A stretch of 64,000 nucleotides of DNA, taken from NCBI GenBank assembly GCA_020081605.1, contig JAHREC010000007.1:1116001-1180000 (forward strand), given 5' to 3'. Origin of the DNA: Albifimbria verrucaria. Taxonomy: Eukaryota; Ascomycota; Sordariomycetes; Hypocreales; Stachybotryaceae. The notes beneath the pieces were generated by a model, which was not told where the DNA came from, did not search any database, and worked only from the letters and a program-made list of their open reading frames with translations. Of the stretch, positions 47,382-59,447 are shown in pieces. The position numbers and the translations under genes were made by a program. How positions within the stretch are numbered: position 1 is the first letter of the stretch; each line of letters begins with the position of its first letter.

Positions 47382-50300
47382 GGCGAAGGGGTGATTAGAT
47401 GTGCGGGTGGCGGACGGAGAGTGGGACACAAGCGTGAATGAGAGGACGAGAAAGATTAATTGAGTTTGGTATAAAGCGAGCAAGCCGACATCACCGGCTG
47501 GTGGTGAGTGGCTGCGTCAATGGAAGGTGTCGTGCGACCTCTGAACTTGATCTTCAAGCTGCCCCGAATGGGAAGATTCAGAGGAAGATTTCTGTCAAAT
47601 ATTTGCTTACCTAAGGCGCGACCCTTGGGAGCTGGGATGATGAGAGAGTCACGTGGGAAGTCATGTGAATAAGCACGCCTGTCTTATGTAATGCAGCAGT
47701 TTGGGAATGAGGAGTCCACGCGACCAGCATGTGACGTCGCGGATCCCTCGAAGCTCCTTTGCCAACGCTACCAACCAACCGGGGCCATGATCGGCATTAG
47801 AGCGTCGCAGAGCTGCCGTCACATCCTCACCCTGGAGTGACAGCCAGCTATTCGATCCTTGCATTTAGGGCAATCACTATGAACATGATTACGATTTGCG
47901 CTGATCGAAGTCAGCAGCCTCAATCCACGCGTCTTTGAACCACTCGGTCGACGACCCTCCTTGGATCGACGGCGCGCAGAGTTTGGCCGAACGGCGCTGC
48001 TCTTTGTGCATGAAATTCATGCGTTTGAGGGACGTCCCGGAGCTGTCGTAGGTATTAGCCGGAGGAGGGTGCGTTTTGCTTGGGACGGGGATCGCAGGGC
48101 GCACGACGCAGGGATGCGGAGCCAATTCGCCTGAATCGCCAAGTGGAAAGGGGACCTGATACACACGCCGTTGCCGCAAGGTAAGAGGGCTGTGATGTGC
48201 TTCTCAGCATGGTGATGGGATTTATTTTGTTGGTGAGTGACTACTAGCACTGGGTGGGTAAGGTTGATAGCTGGCTGGCTGTTACCGGGATGGGCGTGGC
48301 CTGTCCAACCACATCGTATCTGGTAATGTATAAGTTGAGAGAAAATTTCTCTCATCGAGCTGCAGTCTTAATTGGTCGTGAATCGATGTAAGTGATACCA
48401 CATGCTGGGGCTGGAGGATCGTTGGCCGATATTGGTCGAAGTGTCACGCGGAAGCTGGGACTTCATCCAATGTCGCATCAGTCGATAGGCTTACATACCA
48501 CGATTGGACTGGGATGATGCCAGGTCAGTTATTGGGAGGGAACAAGTCCCTGCCAGAAAGAGTAACGGCGTTAGGGGATTGATTGGGGGAGTGGAGGGAT
48601 TTGCAAGCGAGGAGAGAAGAGAAAAGGGACACTCACGAGCTTTCCTGCTTTGGGGTGACGCAGACCGGTGATCAAGACGAGACAGTAGGAGTGAAGTGGT
48701 ATGTTTCAACGACGACGCCGCTGATTAAAGAGGGCCGTGGCGAGGCTAGCTGGGGTGAAGCATGGTTGATGCTTGCAGTCGAGGATTTCCTTTTTCCTTG
48801 CCGTGTTCTTTGGCAGGCTTCTTTCTTTTCTTTTTGGGGAGCGTCTGAAATTTTGGATCCGAGCAACGGGGTCTTGAACACGGCACGGTGTTTAATTGTT
48901 GGAGGGCATTTTGCTTGGTAGGAGAAGTGGAAAATACGGCGGCACCGTAGAATTAGAGGTAGAAGTAGAGGTACTACAGCAGGTACTGACGTACAGGCTA
49001 CAGCACAATACATCAGGTACCAAAGAGGGAAGTGGAAGCAAAGGAGAGAATGATACATTGGGCAGGTACCTCGAAGCTATCAATCTCAAACGAAACAAAA
49101 TCAAACTCAATTCCATCAACCTCCCATCGTCTCCCTCTAGTGAACCCCCAATCTGGCCTGCCTCCCTCCACCCAGCTCTCTCGCTCAGCCCGTCTGCAGG
49201 TGTACATACAGTACGCGCCTCTCGTCTGCTTGCCGCTACTGCTGCTGTTGCTACTGCTGCCACCATTATTACTCTCTCCCTCTCCCTCTCCTTCTCCGTC
49301 GTGTCCCGCTCCGTGCATGGCCCCTGTAGCCTCCGTCGCCCGTGACCATATGATCGGCCCCCTGCTGAACTGCCGACCCCGAAACGAGACGAAGCGTTCC
49401 AAGAAAGTGGCAGGGCGAGATGCCAACTTTAGCAACAGAGCGGGAGACCGAAGGCTGTTACGGTACGTGCAGCACCGTGCTTGGTTGGATGGAGGCCAAG
49501 GTGGTAGGCTGGTAGGGTAGGGAGGCACACGGAAAGAGAGCATTAACACGCATTTCACTGGATCCCTTGCTTGTTTCCACCCTGGTTCTGGTTCTGGTTC
49601 TGGACCTGGATTTGGACGTGGTCACCACACACCTTTCCCCGTCGTATCATGTCCTGTCCTGTTCTGTATGTGTCTGACTTGCTCGTCTGTGCCTTGTTTG
49701 TTCTGGTGGTGGTCCCTGCCGAACACTTGATTCATGCTTTATTATTTCCGCCCTCTCCCGCCCTGACTTCTCTGCCTCTTCTACCTCTTCTCTTTTCTTT
49801 TCTTTCTCTCTTCGAATCCCTTTATTTACTTGTTTCCCAGGATCTTTTGCCTAGGCGCGCCAACTACCTACCTGGTACGAAGCAAACACTCGCATCGGTC
49901 CGCCCGTCCGCTACCACCACTACCACCACCAACAACAACACATCACCGCCTCCACTGCTGCACGGCGTCTTCCTTGGTTGCCGTCACCACCCCTCAATCC
50001 TCCATTCCCCTTGGTCAGTGGTGGGCTGCCCTGCGCTGCACTGCAGAACTTGCTTGCTTCATACATTAGCAAACAAGGCTTGCAGCGACCCTGCTGCCCC
50101 GCTCGTCCAACCCTTCTGCAGCACCTGACTGCTCCTCCAAGGCACGCACGCCGCATCGGTTCCAGCCAAGGCCCTCTTGCGACGGGGTCCACGGGAATCA
50201 CCACCGCCAAATCCACGCTAGCCTGGCCGTTGCAGCCTCGAAAAGGCTTTCTTCCTGTCACGCAGCTCGTCTTAGTCTTGTCGCTAGTCCCGAAGCCAGA

Positions 50301-50805
50301 TTCCAAGGACGGAAAAGTGGACGCGCACTTGGTACGACCATTTGAGATCTGCTGGTCTAAGAATTGCTTCTCGGCTTCGAACCCGGCTCATACCGCCGCT
50401 CAAAGTCCCTACGCACAAGGTATGTGTGTGTCACTCGTCATCCAGCTGCTGCGTCGCACCCTACCCGTCTCCATGGAGCACCGACGTCAAGTGGCCGATC
50501 CCCTTGTTTTGCTTGTTTGCGATTCCCACCCTCCAACTCGCTCTTTGCGCTCAGCTCTCTTCAAACACCACCTCCCTTTCTTTCCCCTGCATCTACCTCA
50601 ATCCTTACCTTTTTTATATGTTGTTGTCGTCGCGCAGCCGCACTCTACCTTGCTCACCACCGATGTCTTAGTCTAACCAGGCCAAACCGCTATAGACAAA
50701 ATCGGCATAAAGCCAGTCCATTGCCCACCTACCTTAGCTATCACGCGCCAAGAATTACCCCGACGCCCGTTTTCTGTCTCCCCACTTCGTCGTCACCAGC
50801 CCGTC
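47382..50805. other. Long intergenic region (about 3.4 kb) with pyrimidine-rich leader
   Basis: Between two divergently placed genes. From about 49550 to 50805 the plus strand is CT-rich with simple repeats (GGTTCT near 49583-49600, ACC/CCA near 49913-49930), in keeping with a long 5' leader or promoter for the gene at 50806. A 232-codon frame at 49978-50676 is low-complexity and not credible. Confidence 0.45.
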
Positions 50806-51879
50806 ATGAGCCTCGCAGAAGCACCAACGCTTATTGCCGGCAAGGCACAGTCTCAGACAGCAATGGCCGACGACAGCAGCTACGGTTCTTCAACACCTCG
50901 TGCCATCCAAGAGGAAAAGCCCAGCAAGCGCAGCCTGTTCGGTCTCGGCAAGAAGAAGGAGCCTTCTTCCGTGACGTCCGGCTCGGCTACTGAGCCCCTT
51001 CCCTGCCAAAGGACACCTCGAAGCTGTCCTCGACCTCTCGACGCACCGCTTCGCCTACCCAGTTCGATCAGGCCTACGGTCTTCCCTCGTCCCCGGTCGC
51101 GGCTTCTCTACTTCGCCCCGAATGTCCTCTCCCGCAGGCTCGCAGATTTTTGAGCGCGACGTGCAAGATGACATCGTCTTGGCGTCCGCTTCAACGGCCA
51201 TCCCCACGCACATTCAGACCGAGAACTACATCCCTCCCGTTCTCGACGACGCTTCCGAAGCCATCACGAATGAAAAACTAGACCCAGACACTGTAGAGAT
51301 TGTTACGCATTCGTCGCATCAACCTGCTGCGGTAGCTGTGGCTGGTGGTGCTTACCCTGGCAGCCCCTACGACCACACCGCCAGCGACTGGGTGGAGGAA
51401 CTCGACGCAATGACCGATCAAGGACCCTTTTCAGGCGACAACGCATCCAATTATGGTTCTCTGGATTCCGCTGACGTACGCCGACTATCGTTTATTTCCT
51501 TTGCCGATGTTGTGCAAGCCGAACATGGTGGTTCCCTTGGCGTTGCTGGATCGCGTGACAGCTTCCACCTGGCAGGCCTGACGTCGCTGAACTCGGCCGC
51601 CCTGAACCGCTCCCCCTCGCCGATTCGATCCCCGGTTTCCAGCCAGGAGGTCCGGGCACCAGCCCACCTACCAGCAACCCTGGCTCCATGAAGGGCTTTG
51701 AGATGAGCCCTTCGCGGAAGCCTCTGGGAAGCCCTACCAGCGGCCAGATAGGTTCCGTCCCTGCCGGCGACTTGAACATCGAAACCATGTCCCAGGCCTT
51801 GCGACGAACTGGAAGCGCAGACCTTGGCCAGGTCCGTAGCATTCCCAACAGCCCGATTGACGGGCTTGCTTCCCGTTGA
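50806..51879 (+). CDS. Conserved-looking low-complexity fungal protein of unknown function
   Basis: About 360 residues, no membrane segment. It opens MSLAEAPTLIAGKAQSQTAM-ADDSS, with a basic patch (KRSLFGLGKKKEP), then a Ser/Pro-rich stretch (STSRRTASPTQFD). A more ordered core follows: SSPAGSQIFERDVQDDIVLA, HIQTENYIPPVLDDASEAIT, PYDHTASDWVEELDAMTDQ and DSADVRRLSFISFADVVQAE. The C-terminus is again Ser/Pro-rich (SPTSGQIGSVPAGDLNIETM). At least three frame breaks, near 51000, 51095 and 51650, mostly in C runs; the middle one is not placed exactly. MADDSS at 50863 is an alternative start. I recognise no named domain. Many Ser-Pro sites suggest a phosphorylated, partly disordered protein. Confidence 0.65.
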
Positions 51880-53913
51880 TGACTTTGACCATATTGATTT
51901 TTCGAAAATTGGCGCACGATATCCATGGAGCAGCTTATCGACCATTATCGCCTTTTGATTTTTGATATCACAAAAGTACGCTTACGCTCATGCTGCGTCT
52001 TTGTTCTTTTTCTTTCTTTCCGTTCCTGGAATGGATATTTTAGGGGCTTGATTTTGGTATTTGGGAGTTGGAACAAACGACTACTCGTGGCGTTGAGTTA
52101 ACCGCCCTGGCGACATTTTCAGGAAGGCTTTAAGAAGTCTTGTTTTTAGTTTTCATTCTTCAAGGTGGACGATTCCCAATGACGGATTTGATGTGCCGAC
52201 GGAGGTTTAGGAGAAGGCGTACGTGGTGGACTACGGTAGCGCGCGAGCCCTGAGGAGAGCCGAAGCTTTGTTTGTGTATATTCGAGGCTCAGGGGATGCT
52301 TTTAGACTTGACACATGGTGTTTACTTTATTTGATGGCCGGACGCGGTCTATTTTCATGATTTGACTATTGATGTTAAGGACTATATCCCGGGCAGAATG
52401 TGATTGTGAAAATATGCTACTATTAATATAAAGTCCATTACCTTTGACGTTGAACAGGTTCAGGGATAATTGGATATAGGATATCATGTTGTTCCTTACC
52501 GTCACTTGTGCGGTCTACACACATTTGCAGACATATTGGCGAGGCTTCCTTGACAATTTCTTCCACCCTGAGATAATATTTGCAACAGACACTGCATAGT
52601 AGTCGATCTGTGCCCTTATTGCACAATGAAGCGTGGTTTTGGCTAACAAGTTTTGACTAAAAGTTTGAAGTTTTCTCCTAGGAGAAGCAACGGCTGCATG
52701 CTGGATTCGTTGGTTGAATCCTCGATAAGGTCCATGAGACGTTCTGCATTTAGAATGAGCCGCGACCGAGTTCAGTTTTGCATACTCCCTAAGGCCTCTT
52801 TTTAAACATCCACGAGTTTCTGCTAGAGAATACCCCGTTTAGGACAATACCGTCCCAACCTTCTTCATGTATACTTCGATGAAGTTCATTCTTGTCGCAG
52901 CTGACAGAGACCCGAGACCTCGCGGGACTATCCCCATGATGAGATCTTCGACAAGAGGCTTCTAACATACCCGAATAAGGCCGTTTGGTTAAGAGAACTG
53001 CATCGTTACCACAGCTCTTACCGAACGGCATATGCAACTTGCCATATTAAGCGAGGGCGAAGGCTTTGATTCATACTCAAAAGGAAATGGCACGTGCACA
53101 GCCTAAAGATTTCTTGTTACAAAAACTAGGCGTTAGAGATGCGTGAATAAAAATTGTAGATATCTGCAGCCTCCGATCTTGCATTACTCGTAAAGGGTGC
53201 ACTAGCTTCAACATCTGCGGTGATCCGGGTCCGGTCCGCAGGTGGGTCCGCCGGACTCCCCAGATCGGTGGAGCCGGTGTTGCACATGTTTCCGGCACAG
53301 AACTGGCCTGCTACTCAGCCTCTATTCATTAGATGCTGTGCCGATCCTAGTTACTGCGATACGTACAAATTATCGAACTAGACAGACTTTGCTATGGCAG
53401 CAGGTGCATTGATCGGCCTCGGCGATAAATCGGCAACCAGAGATGGCAATGCTGAAATCCTATGAGCAACGCTGAGCGTTAGCACAGCATAAGTTATGCA
53501 CCATACGCATATTGCCAACGAAATGGCTGCTGATCACAGATAATGAAATGTATCTCATTTGAAGTTTCCTTCTTTACTTTGGTAGGGTGTCTAAGAAGAG
53601 CCATTTTGTTTGTAGGGGCAGTTGTTACGTTGGGGCTCAGGAGCACATAACCCCGGTGTAAGCCAGACAAAAGTTGCTATCCAAAGGATCACTTTTCTCT
53701 CTTTGGGTCCAAACTCATTTTGATGTCCTTGAATGTAATGATCTAACTTGCCAACTCTGATAAGGAGTGCCGAGACACACCACAATATTCTCCACGTTGT
53801 GGCTCATCCTGATTTTCTATGGCTCAAGCAGCAAGTTTCTGTGCTTCCTTTCTTCCCTGAGCTGTGCATTCCCACTAGAGTGTGGATAGCTGTCGATGAC
53901 TTCAACACACCAA
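51880..53913. other. AT-richer gene-poor region (about 2.0 kb)
   Basis: Begins the low-gene island. Short reverse frames at 52438-52626 (Cys-containing) and 52789-53037 show no family likeness and are not called. A segment near 53095-53160 resembles one near 58885-58950 (see findings). Confidence 0.4.
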
Positions 53914-53995
53914 GCGTAATTGGTTTAGTGGTAAAATTCTCCGTTGCCATCCGAGCAGCGTCGGGGAGCCCTGGGTTCGATTCCCAGATTACGCA
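53914..53995 (+). tRNA. tRNA-Gly (anticodon GCC) with short intron
   Basis: 82 nt. The acceptor stem pairs perfectly (GCGTAAT with ATTACGC, discriminator A). D arm TGGTTTAGTGGTAAAA (A box), T arm CTGGG-TTCGATT-CCCAG (B box). The anticodon stem is CTCCG with CGGGG (one T-G wobble) around TT-GCC-A. About 11 nt after A37 (TCCGAGCAGCG) form an intron at the canonical position. Mature length about 71 nt is normal for eukaryotic tRNA-Gly. Confidence 0.93.
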
Positions 53996-54712
53996 TTATC
54001 ATTTGCCATGGTCCCCTGGGATTCATTTTCTTTTGGCATGATGCCAACATGCGTCGCTGGTGGAACTGGTGCAGTCACTCACTACAAGTAGATTGGATTG
54101 CTTGCTTGCAGGGTAAGAAAACCAAGCCCGTTAACGAACGAATAAATTACTTGTGTTTTTTTTCTCTCCTCAATGTGATAATGAGTGCTTGATTGGAGGA
54201 CTGATAAGGCATCTAGACATTACAGGAAAAAAGCTCAGGAATTCCGGTTCAACCTCAACGTTGCCGCTGGGCCCATTCTCGTGAGGGCTGTATCGACGTG
54301 TAAAGACAAACACAAAGAGTAGCGACGAGTGGAAATATACACCAGTAGATATGCAGATGAAACCCAAGTAAACTTTTAACATAATTGTATCAAGTATTTA
54401 ACTAGACACTTATAACAAAGCATACATTTTGAGTTGCATCTCATTTCCAAAGAATACGACTGGTAACAAAACATATGGTTTATGGGAGGAGGTGTAATCC
54501 TTGGTTCTGGCTTGTCATCACAAGTTTTTATGAGCCATGACATCTCGGTTCCTTATGGAAATACTATGATGGTGTCAAAAGTGTCGAGTTTTATATTATA
54601 GAATATTTACTCTAATTAAGATTATATAGTAGCTATCTTCCTCATCAACCCCAACTAATTTTGTAGGCCTTTTTAACAACGCCAGATGAGGCGTTTGTGT
54701 GCTTTTATAATC
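53996..54712. other. AT-rich intergenic region
   Basis: Between the tRNA and the secreted protein gene, whose 3' UTR it should include. No gene supported. Confidence 0.45.
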
Positions 54713-55589
54713 TCAACATGAGGTCGAGAACTTAAGCAAGGGAAGGCTGCCGAGGACGCCGGGAACAGCAAGGCCGGCAACAACGGCAACGATGGGGGTC
54801 AGAAGAGGAGCCAGGAGACCGTTGCCGAGGGCAGCGAGGAGAGGGCTCAGGGCAGCAACCAGACCGGGGACGAGGGCGCCGACGAGGCCGGTGACGAGGG
54901 TGATGATCTGAGCGAGCAGGGAGAAGACGGAGTGCAGCAGAGAGTTGAGCTGAGGGGTGAGGCCAAGGATAGTGACCAGGCCGTCGACGGTCTTGAGGAC
55001 AACGGTGAGCAGGGTGACGACAGTGTTGAGGACCTTGTCGACATCGCCGTCAAGGACGGTCAGGCCAGCGGTGCCAGTGAGCTCAGTGACGACCTCGGTG
55101 AGAGTGAAGTGCATGTTGTCGATCTGGGTAGCGGCCTGCTTCTGGCCCTCCTCCTTAGTGATCTCGCCGGACTTGACCTTCTGGCCAATACCGTCTGTGA
55201 AGTTGTTAGCGCTACAGATCCATGCTGTCTTTGAATGAAGAGTAACATACTGAGGAGGTCAGTCTGGCCGGTAACGGTGTTGAGAACACCAGAGAGCAGT
55301 CCAGCAAGACCAGTGGTGTCGGTCAGAGCACGCTTGGTGGGAACAGGGTTGGTCTTGCCGACCTTGCCAGCAATCTCACCAAGGCCAAGCTCGCCGGTAA
55401 GGATCTGGTCAATGCCGCCGATGGCCTTGCCGACATCACCGCCAGCAGGCAGATCGCCAGTGGGAACATCGCCAGTAGGGGCGCTGGGGATCAGGTCGCC
55501 AATGATGGGCAGACCGCCGGCGCGGGCGTCAAGGGAGCAGCGAAGGCCGAGGCGGCCAGGGCAGCGATGGAAACGAAAGCGGTCTTCAT
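54713..55589 (-). CDS. Small secreted protein with very hydrophobic C-terminal half
   Basis: About 273 residues. Signal peptide MKTAFVSIAALAASAFAAP with possible pro-region, then a Gly/Pro/Asp stretch (IPSAPTGDVPTGDLPAGG), a dibasic site (PVPTKRALTDT) and a C-terminal 130 residues made mostly of Leu, Val, Ala and Gly (LLTVVLKTVDGLVTILGLTP, ITLVTGLVGALVPGLVAALS) ending FSTSC. The spacing suggests amphipathic or membrane-active helices. One intron (55195-55250). A contraction near 55544 lies just after the signal peptide; restoring it gives PLDARAGGLPIIGDL and exactly 274 codons. Not a hydrophobin (no eight-Cys pattern). Could be a surface-active or effector-like protein; function unknown. Confidence 0.8.
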
Positions 55590-57222
55590 TTTGATGGTAG
55601 GTAGGAAAGATGGTGAATTCAATGGAAGCACTTAAGAGAGTGTGTTGAGAGAAGGAGTAGATGAGATTGGGAATGAGGCTGAAGAGCTGTGGATGATGAG
55701 TTTGTTTCTTCGAGGACAACAAAGGCCATTTATACCTGAGATGGCCATCTAGAAGACATGGCGCAACATGATGATCGTCGGACAAGAAATTGTCGCTCCA
55801 AGACGACTGAAGATCACCCAAAGACTGTGACGCAAGTGCACCCTAAGGAGCCCCATCTCACGATATCCTTAGTGTTCAGCCGGCTACCGTCACAAGGACT
55901 AGACTAGCCCCAGCTGATTCAAGAAGAGGCATAGACTAGTCGGAAGCTTTGCTATCCGGCTCCTCATTGCGCTGTTCTGCTAGCTCATCCAGCTCCATAT
56001 GGACCTGTGAGGAGCTGCTGCCCCTCAAGACCCGTAAGTGAAGGGGCCAAAGCTCTCTGGTCAACTACACTGCCGGGAGGAGTATGGGGTAACGGCTCGC
56101 AAATCTTATCAGATACATACAGGTAGGAAGAACTGGATAATCAGCATCATTCGCAGGACGAGAAGGGGCCAGCAGCATGGACCGAATCTTCAGGCTCATC
56201 TCCCGCAAGCCAACCTGAGTCGTGCTAGACCTCTAGACAGCTTTTCTCAGCTGTAACTGATCATCAATTCATCGATTGGACCCAACTACCGAAGCGCTGC
56301 TGATCATACCCAGCTTGATCCACGAGCTAAATCTCATATATTTCGAAGTTGAGGAGCCAATGAAGATCAGGGGAAGAAGCTGCGAGACCAGCCCTACCCA
56401 CCTCGAGCGGGTAATTGAGATCATCGGCCATTTCTTGGAGCGCCTATTAGGGCAGCAGGCTTGGAGAATTGCTCTCCAAAAGAGTAAAGCTAGCACAGCA
56501 GCTGGTGCATTCAAGCGGCGCTACAACCGACGGCTACGTCGATCCCATGGGGCTAGTCGGATCTGGCTCAGTCTAGATCGGCAGTGCATTTTCCCCGGCT
56601 TGGCTAACCTCCAGGAACGGCAAACGCACGGTCGACCTCGTAGAATATTGAGGCACGCTGTGCTTGGACGTTTTCCTGCGGCAATGGCTGGCGAGTTCCA
56701 CAGAGGCATTTCTGTTTGAGTGGGAATTGGTGGGCTTCGTGATGGTAACATCGGCACCAACGCCGGGATGCGGAGCTCAAGTGGCGGAATTAGGATCTCT
56801 TTGCCTGATGATTGAGCTGGAACTGCACGTTCATAGCATTGCTTCCCTACTGGCTTGTCTCTGGTTGCCGGGCTTGCTATCCGGGTCCTCCCGCTGAGTG
56901 GCACTAGAGACTGTGATTTGTTTCCACGAGTCGGTCGATTTATGTCATGAGATATTGAATGCTCAGAAGGAGTAATTAAGTAGGCAGTAGCAATGAAGCT
57001 AGAGGAATATTATTCGCGCTTTATGTTTCCATATCCTGGATTGTCAAAGTCTGGAATTCACCAAGCGAATGCTTCAATTAATGACTCAAAGATTTAACTG
57101 CTCTATCTGTTCACAGAGCTCCCTTGTATACAGTAACTCCGATATACTAGGACGTCCCACGATCGTTTACCTTCGCCCTCCCACCAGCTGCTTGCCTCCA
57201 CAGGAACGCGAATTCCTCAATT
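55590..57222. other. Intergenic region (about 1.6 kb)
   Basis: Upstream of the secreted protein and downstream of the trypsin-fold-like gene. A 147-codon forward frame at 56276-56719 overlaps reverse frames and has no family likeness; left uncalled. Confidence 0.4.
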
Positions 57223-58461
57223 CTATGCTAGCTTATACCCAGCATTGACAACCTCCTCTGCACTAACCGACGCGGCGAAGCCGGCCCATTTGCCTTCGGT
57301 GATGTGAAATCGGAAGAAACCGAGAACAACTCCTCTATCATCCCAAATCGCAGAGCCACAGATACTATCTGGTGGTCCATCGGACATGATCGCAGTCCCA
57401 GCCCCAAAGTACATCCAGTTATACACTACGTGTGAGAAACGCTCACCAGCGATCCGAATTGATGTTGCCGATAGTACGCCATCGATATGCCCAGTAAAAG
57501 GGCTATCGAGATACACGTTGGTAATTCCTGTCATTTTCTCATTCTTTTGCTCGCCAAAAGTCTAGTGAACTTAAGAGCGCGATCAATACTCTCAAAGGTT
57601 TCATTGACGAACTGCACTCCGGGCTCCAGTTGCACGAGTGAAACATCTGTGTGTGTGATCGCGTGGACAGCTTTCCCAAGAGGTCTTTTGCTTCCTCCTG
57701 TCAAGTCCTGGTATACCGTCTCATCTTCTCCAATTCCATGTGTTGCAGCCGTCATGAATCTGTCACCGGCAGGGTTCTTAACGACAACTCCGGAAGTGGT
57801 GGTGTAATGAGATGGGTGGCCATGATCTTTGAATACCTTACTCTGAATGCAAACTCCGTGACGAAGAATTGGGTAAGATGTGTTATCAATAATCTTCATG
57901 GAAGGATTTGGCTGAATCTGACGCTTACCCTTCAAATCAGCCCATAAAGGCCGGTGCATATCTTTCTCTAGTATGTATTGTGCATTATGACCTGCGACTT
58001 TTCGGGGAGAACTGGTCGATCCTTTGCGAGGTCCGACGCGTCATCCAAGATCATGAAAAATAAACGATCGCTTGTGTACATAATCTCGTTCAGTCGAATA
58101 TGTGGGCAGCGGGCCTTGAGTTCGTGATACTAGGGGCCCTTGACGTTACCATTGGCAGAGGGCTCACGTTACTGTAATGAATAGTAATAATACCTGTCAG
58201 TATGGCGTCCCATGGGGTGGATAACTTACCCAAAGCCATTGCTAGAGTGTTCGAAGGTAGGTCGCCCCCTGGGGTGTGCTTCCATGCCGTCATGACGTGG
58301 TATGTAGGCCTTCTGAGCGATGATTTATATAGAAGATAGGCATTTCTGGATAGAAAACTTCCTTTAGTACCGAGATATACGCCTCTATCATCTTGGTCTT
58401 TGTTTGACTTTTGTTGCATCCCGAAGCGGCTGAGTGAAGTGATAAACATTTGCCTCAACAT
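57223..58461 (-). CDS. Trypsin-fold-like protein of unknown function
   Basis: About 388 residues. The C-terminal 240 residues show the order expected of a chymotrypsin-like fold: DRFMTAATHGIGED (candidate His), AITHTDVSLVQLEPG (candidate Asp) and ICGSAIWDDRGVVLGFFRF (candidate Ser after Gly). The N-terminal part (HVMTAWKHTPGGDLPSNTLA, CPHIRLNEIMYTSDRLFFMI, DMHRPLWADLKGKRQIQPNP) is a separate helical-looking region. Three exons: 58230-58461, 58168-58193 (26 nt) and 57223-58129. Contractions in a C run near 58015 and in a T run near 57557; restoring both gives exactly 389 codons. No signal peptide, so an intracellular role is likely. Activity is not shown by sequence. It lies about 0.75 kb from the MITE. 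Confidence 0.75.
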
Positions 58462-59211
58462 TTTGAAGACGCCGTTGTTACATCAATTACACAATATTTT
58501 AACCAAACAATCACCGCCGGGTCATGAACGGGATTCAGAATACTCTCGTTCCAGAGACAGAGTGCGATGGTCCTACCTGGTGAACGGTTGAGGGAAGGCT
58601 ACAATATCACGTAATACCTCCCGGAAGTTTATGTGGTCAAACCCACGGCAAGCAATTTAAAGCGGTATCAAAAGTCTGTTTACTGCCATGAAGGCTACCT
58701 GGGAAGTTATTCTAGAGTTCATTTTCACCACAGCCGCATCAGAGGCTTGCTATGTGTCCCCTGTGATCTTGAGTTGAGTAGTGTGATAGTGTTACGTACC
58801 GAGACGCGTCTAGGGAGCATGTGAAGCCCACGAGACAGGAGATCGAATTGATCGAGTCTTTGGTTACAGTCCGAACGTAAGGGTATGTGCACAACGCAGG
58901 GATTCCTTGTTACAAGAATTAGGCTCGATAAATTCGCGAAATGTAACAAATGTTGCCTGCTGCTTCAGGCCTTACCGAGTGTTTGCCGGTGGTCCTGTGA
59001 AATTAGACACAGGATAAGAAAGCTTGTAATTTAGGAACTTCTACTTGCATCCGAAGGAGCTGATAAGGTGTCTTATCCTGATGAATACGAGATAGGTGTT
59101 TAGTATTGAGGAAAATACATGCTAACTTAGCCCTACCACGGCAAGCAGTCGCTGTTTCTTACTACCTTGCATGATTTAAGCGACTGTCAGGTGTCATTTC
59201 TAGATATCATA
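58462..59211. other. AT-rich intergenic region
   Basis: Promoter side of the trypsin-fold-like gene, up to the MITE. No gene supported. Confidence 0.4.
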
Positions 59212-59447
59212 CAGTGGGAAGGCAGAAATTCCGCATATCTAGCGTAGATATCTTGGTAAAAGATCAACCAAATACCTAATAATAAACGACTAAAAATATC
59301 ATAAACTTGTAAAAATATGATAACAAACTAGTTAATTAATTAATATTTATAAATTTATTATATTTTTAGTCGTTTATTATTAGGTGTTTTGTCGATTTTT
59401 AATCGAGATATCTACACTGTATATGCGGAACTTCTGCTCTCCTACTG
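59212..59447. mobile_element. MITE of mimp-like (impala/Tc1-mariner) type
   Basis: 236 bp, almost a perfect hairpin. Left arm 59212-59305 and right arm 59354-59447 are each 94 nt and match with no gaps at about 79 of 94 positions; the spacer is 48 nt and very AT-rich. The ends read CAGTGGGAAGGCAGAA and, reversed, CAGTAGGAGAGCAGAA. A TA dinucleotide flanks each end (59210-59211 and 59448-59449), the target duplication of Tc1/mariner elements. Size, termini and TA site are like the mimp family of Fusarium, mobilised by impala transposase. There is no coding capacity. Arm divergence suggests an old copy. Confidence 0.88.

Noticed and set aside
49978..50676. 232-codon forward frame before the gene at 50806
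   Set aside because: CT-rich low-complexity leader sequence; the translation is Pro/Leu/Ser-rich without a recognisable domain.
56276..56719. 147-codon forward frame in the island
   Set aside because: No family likeness, competing reverse frames over the same bases; may be remnant DNA.
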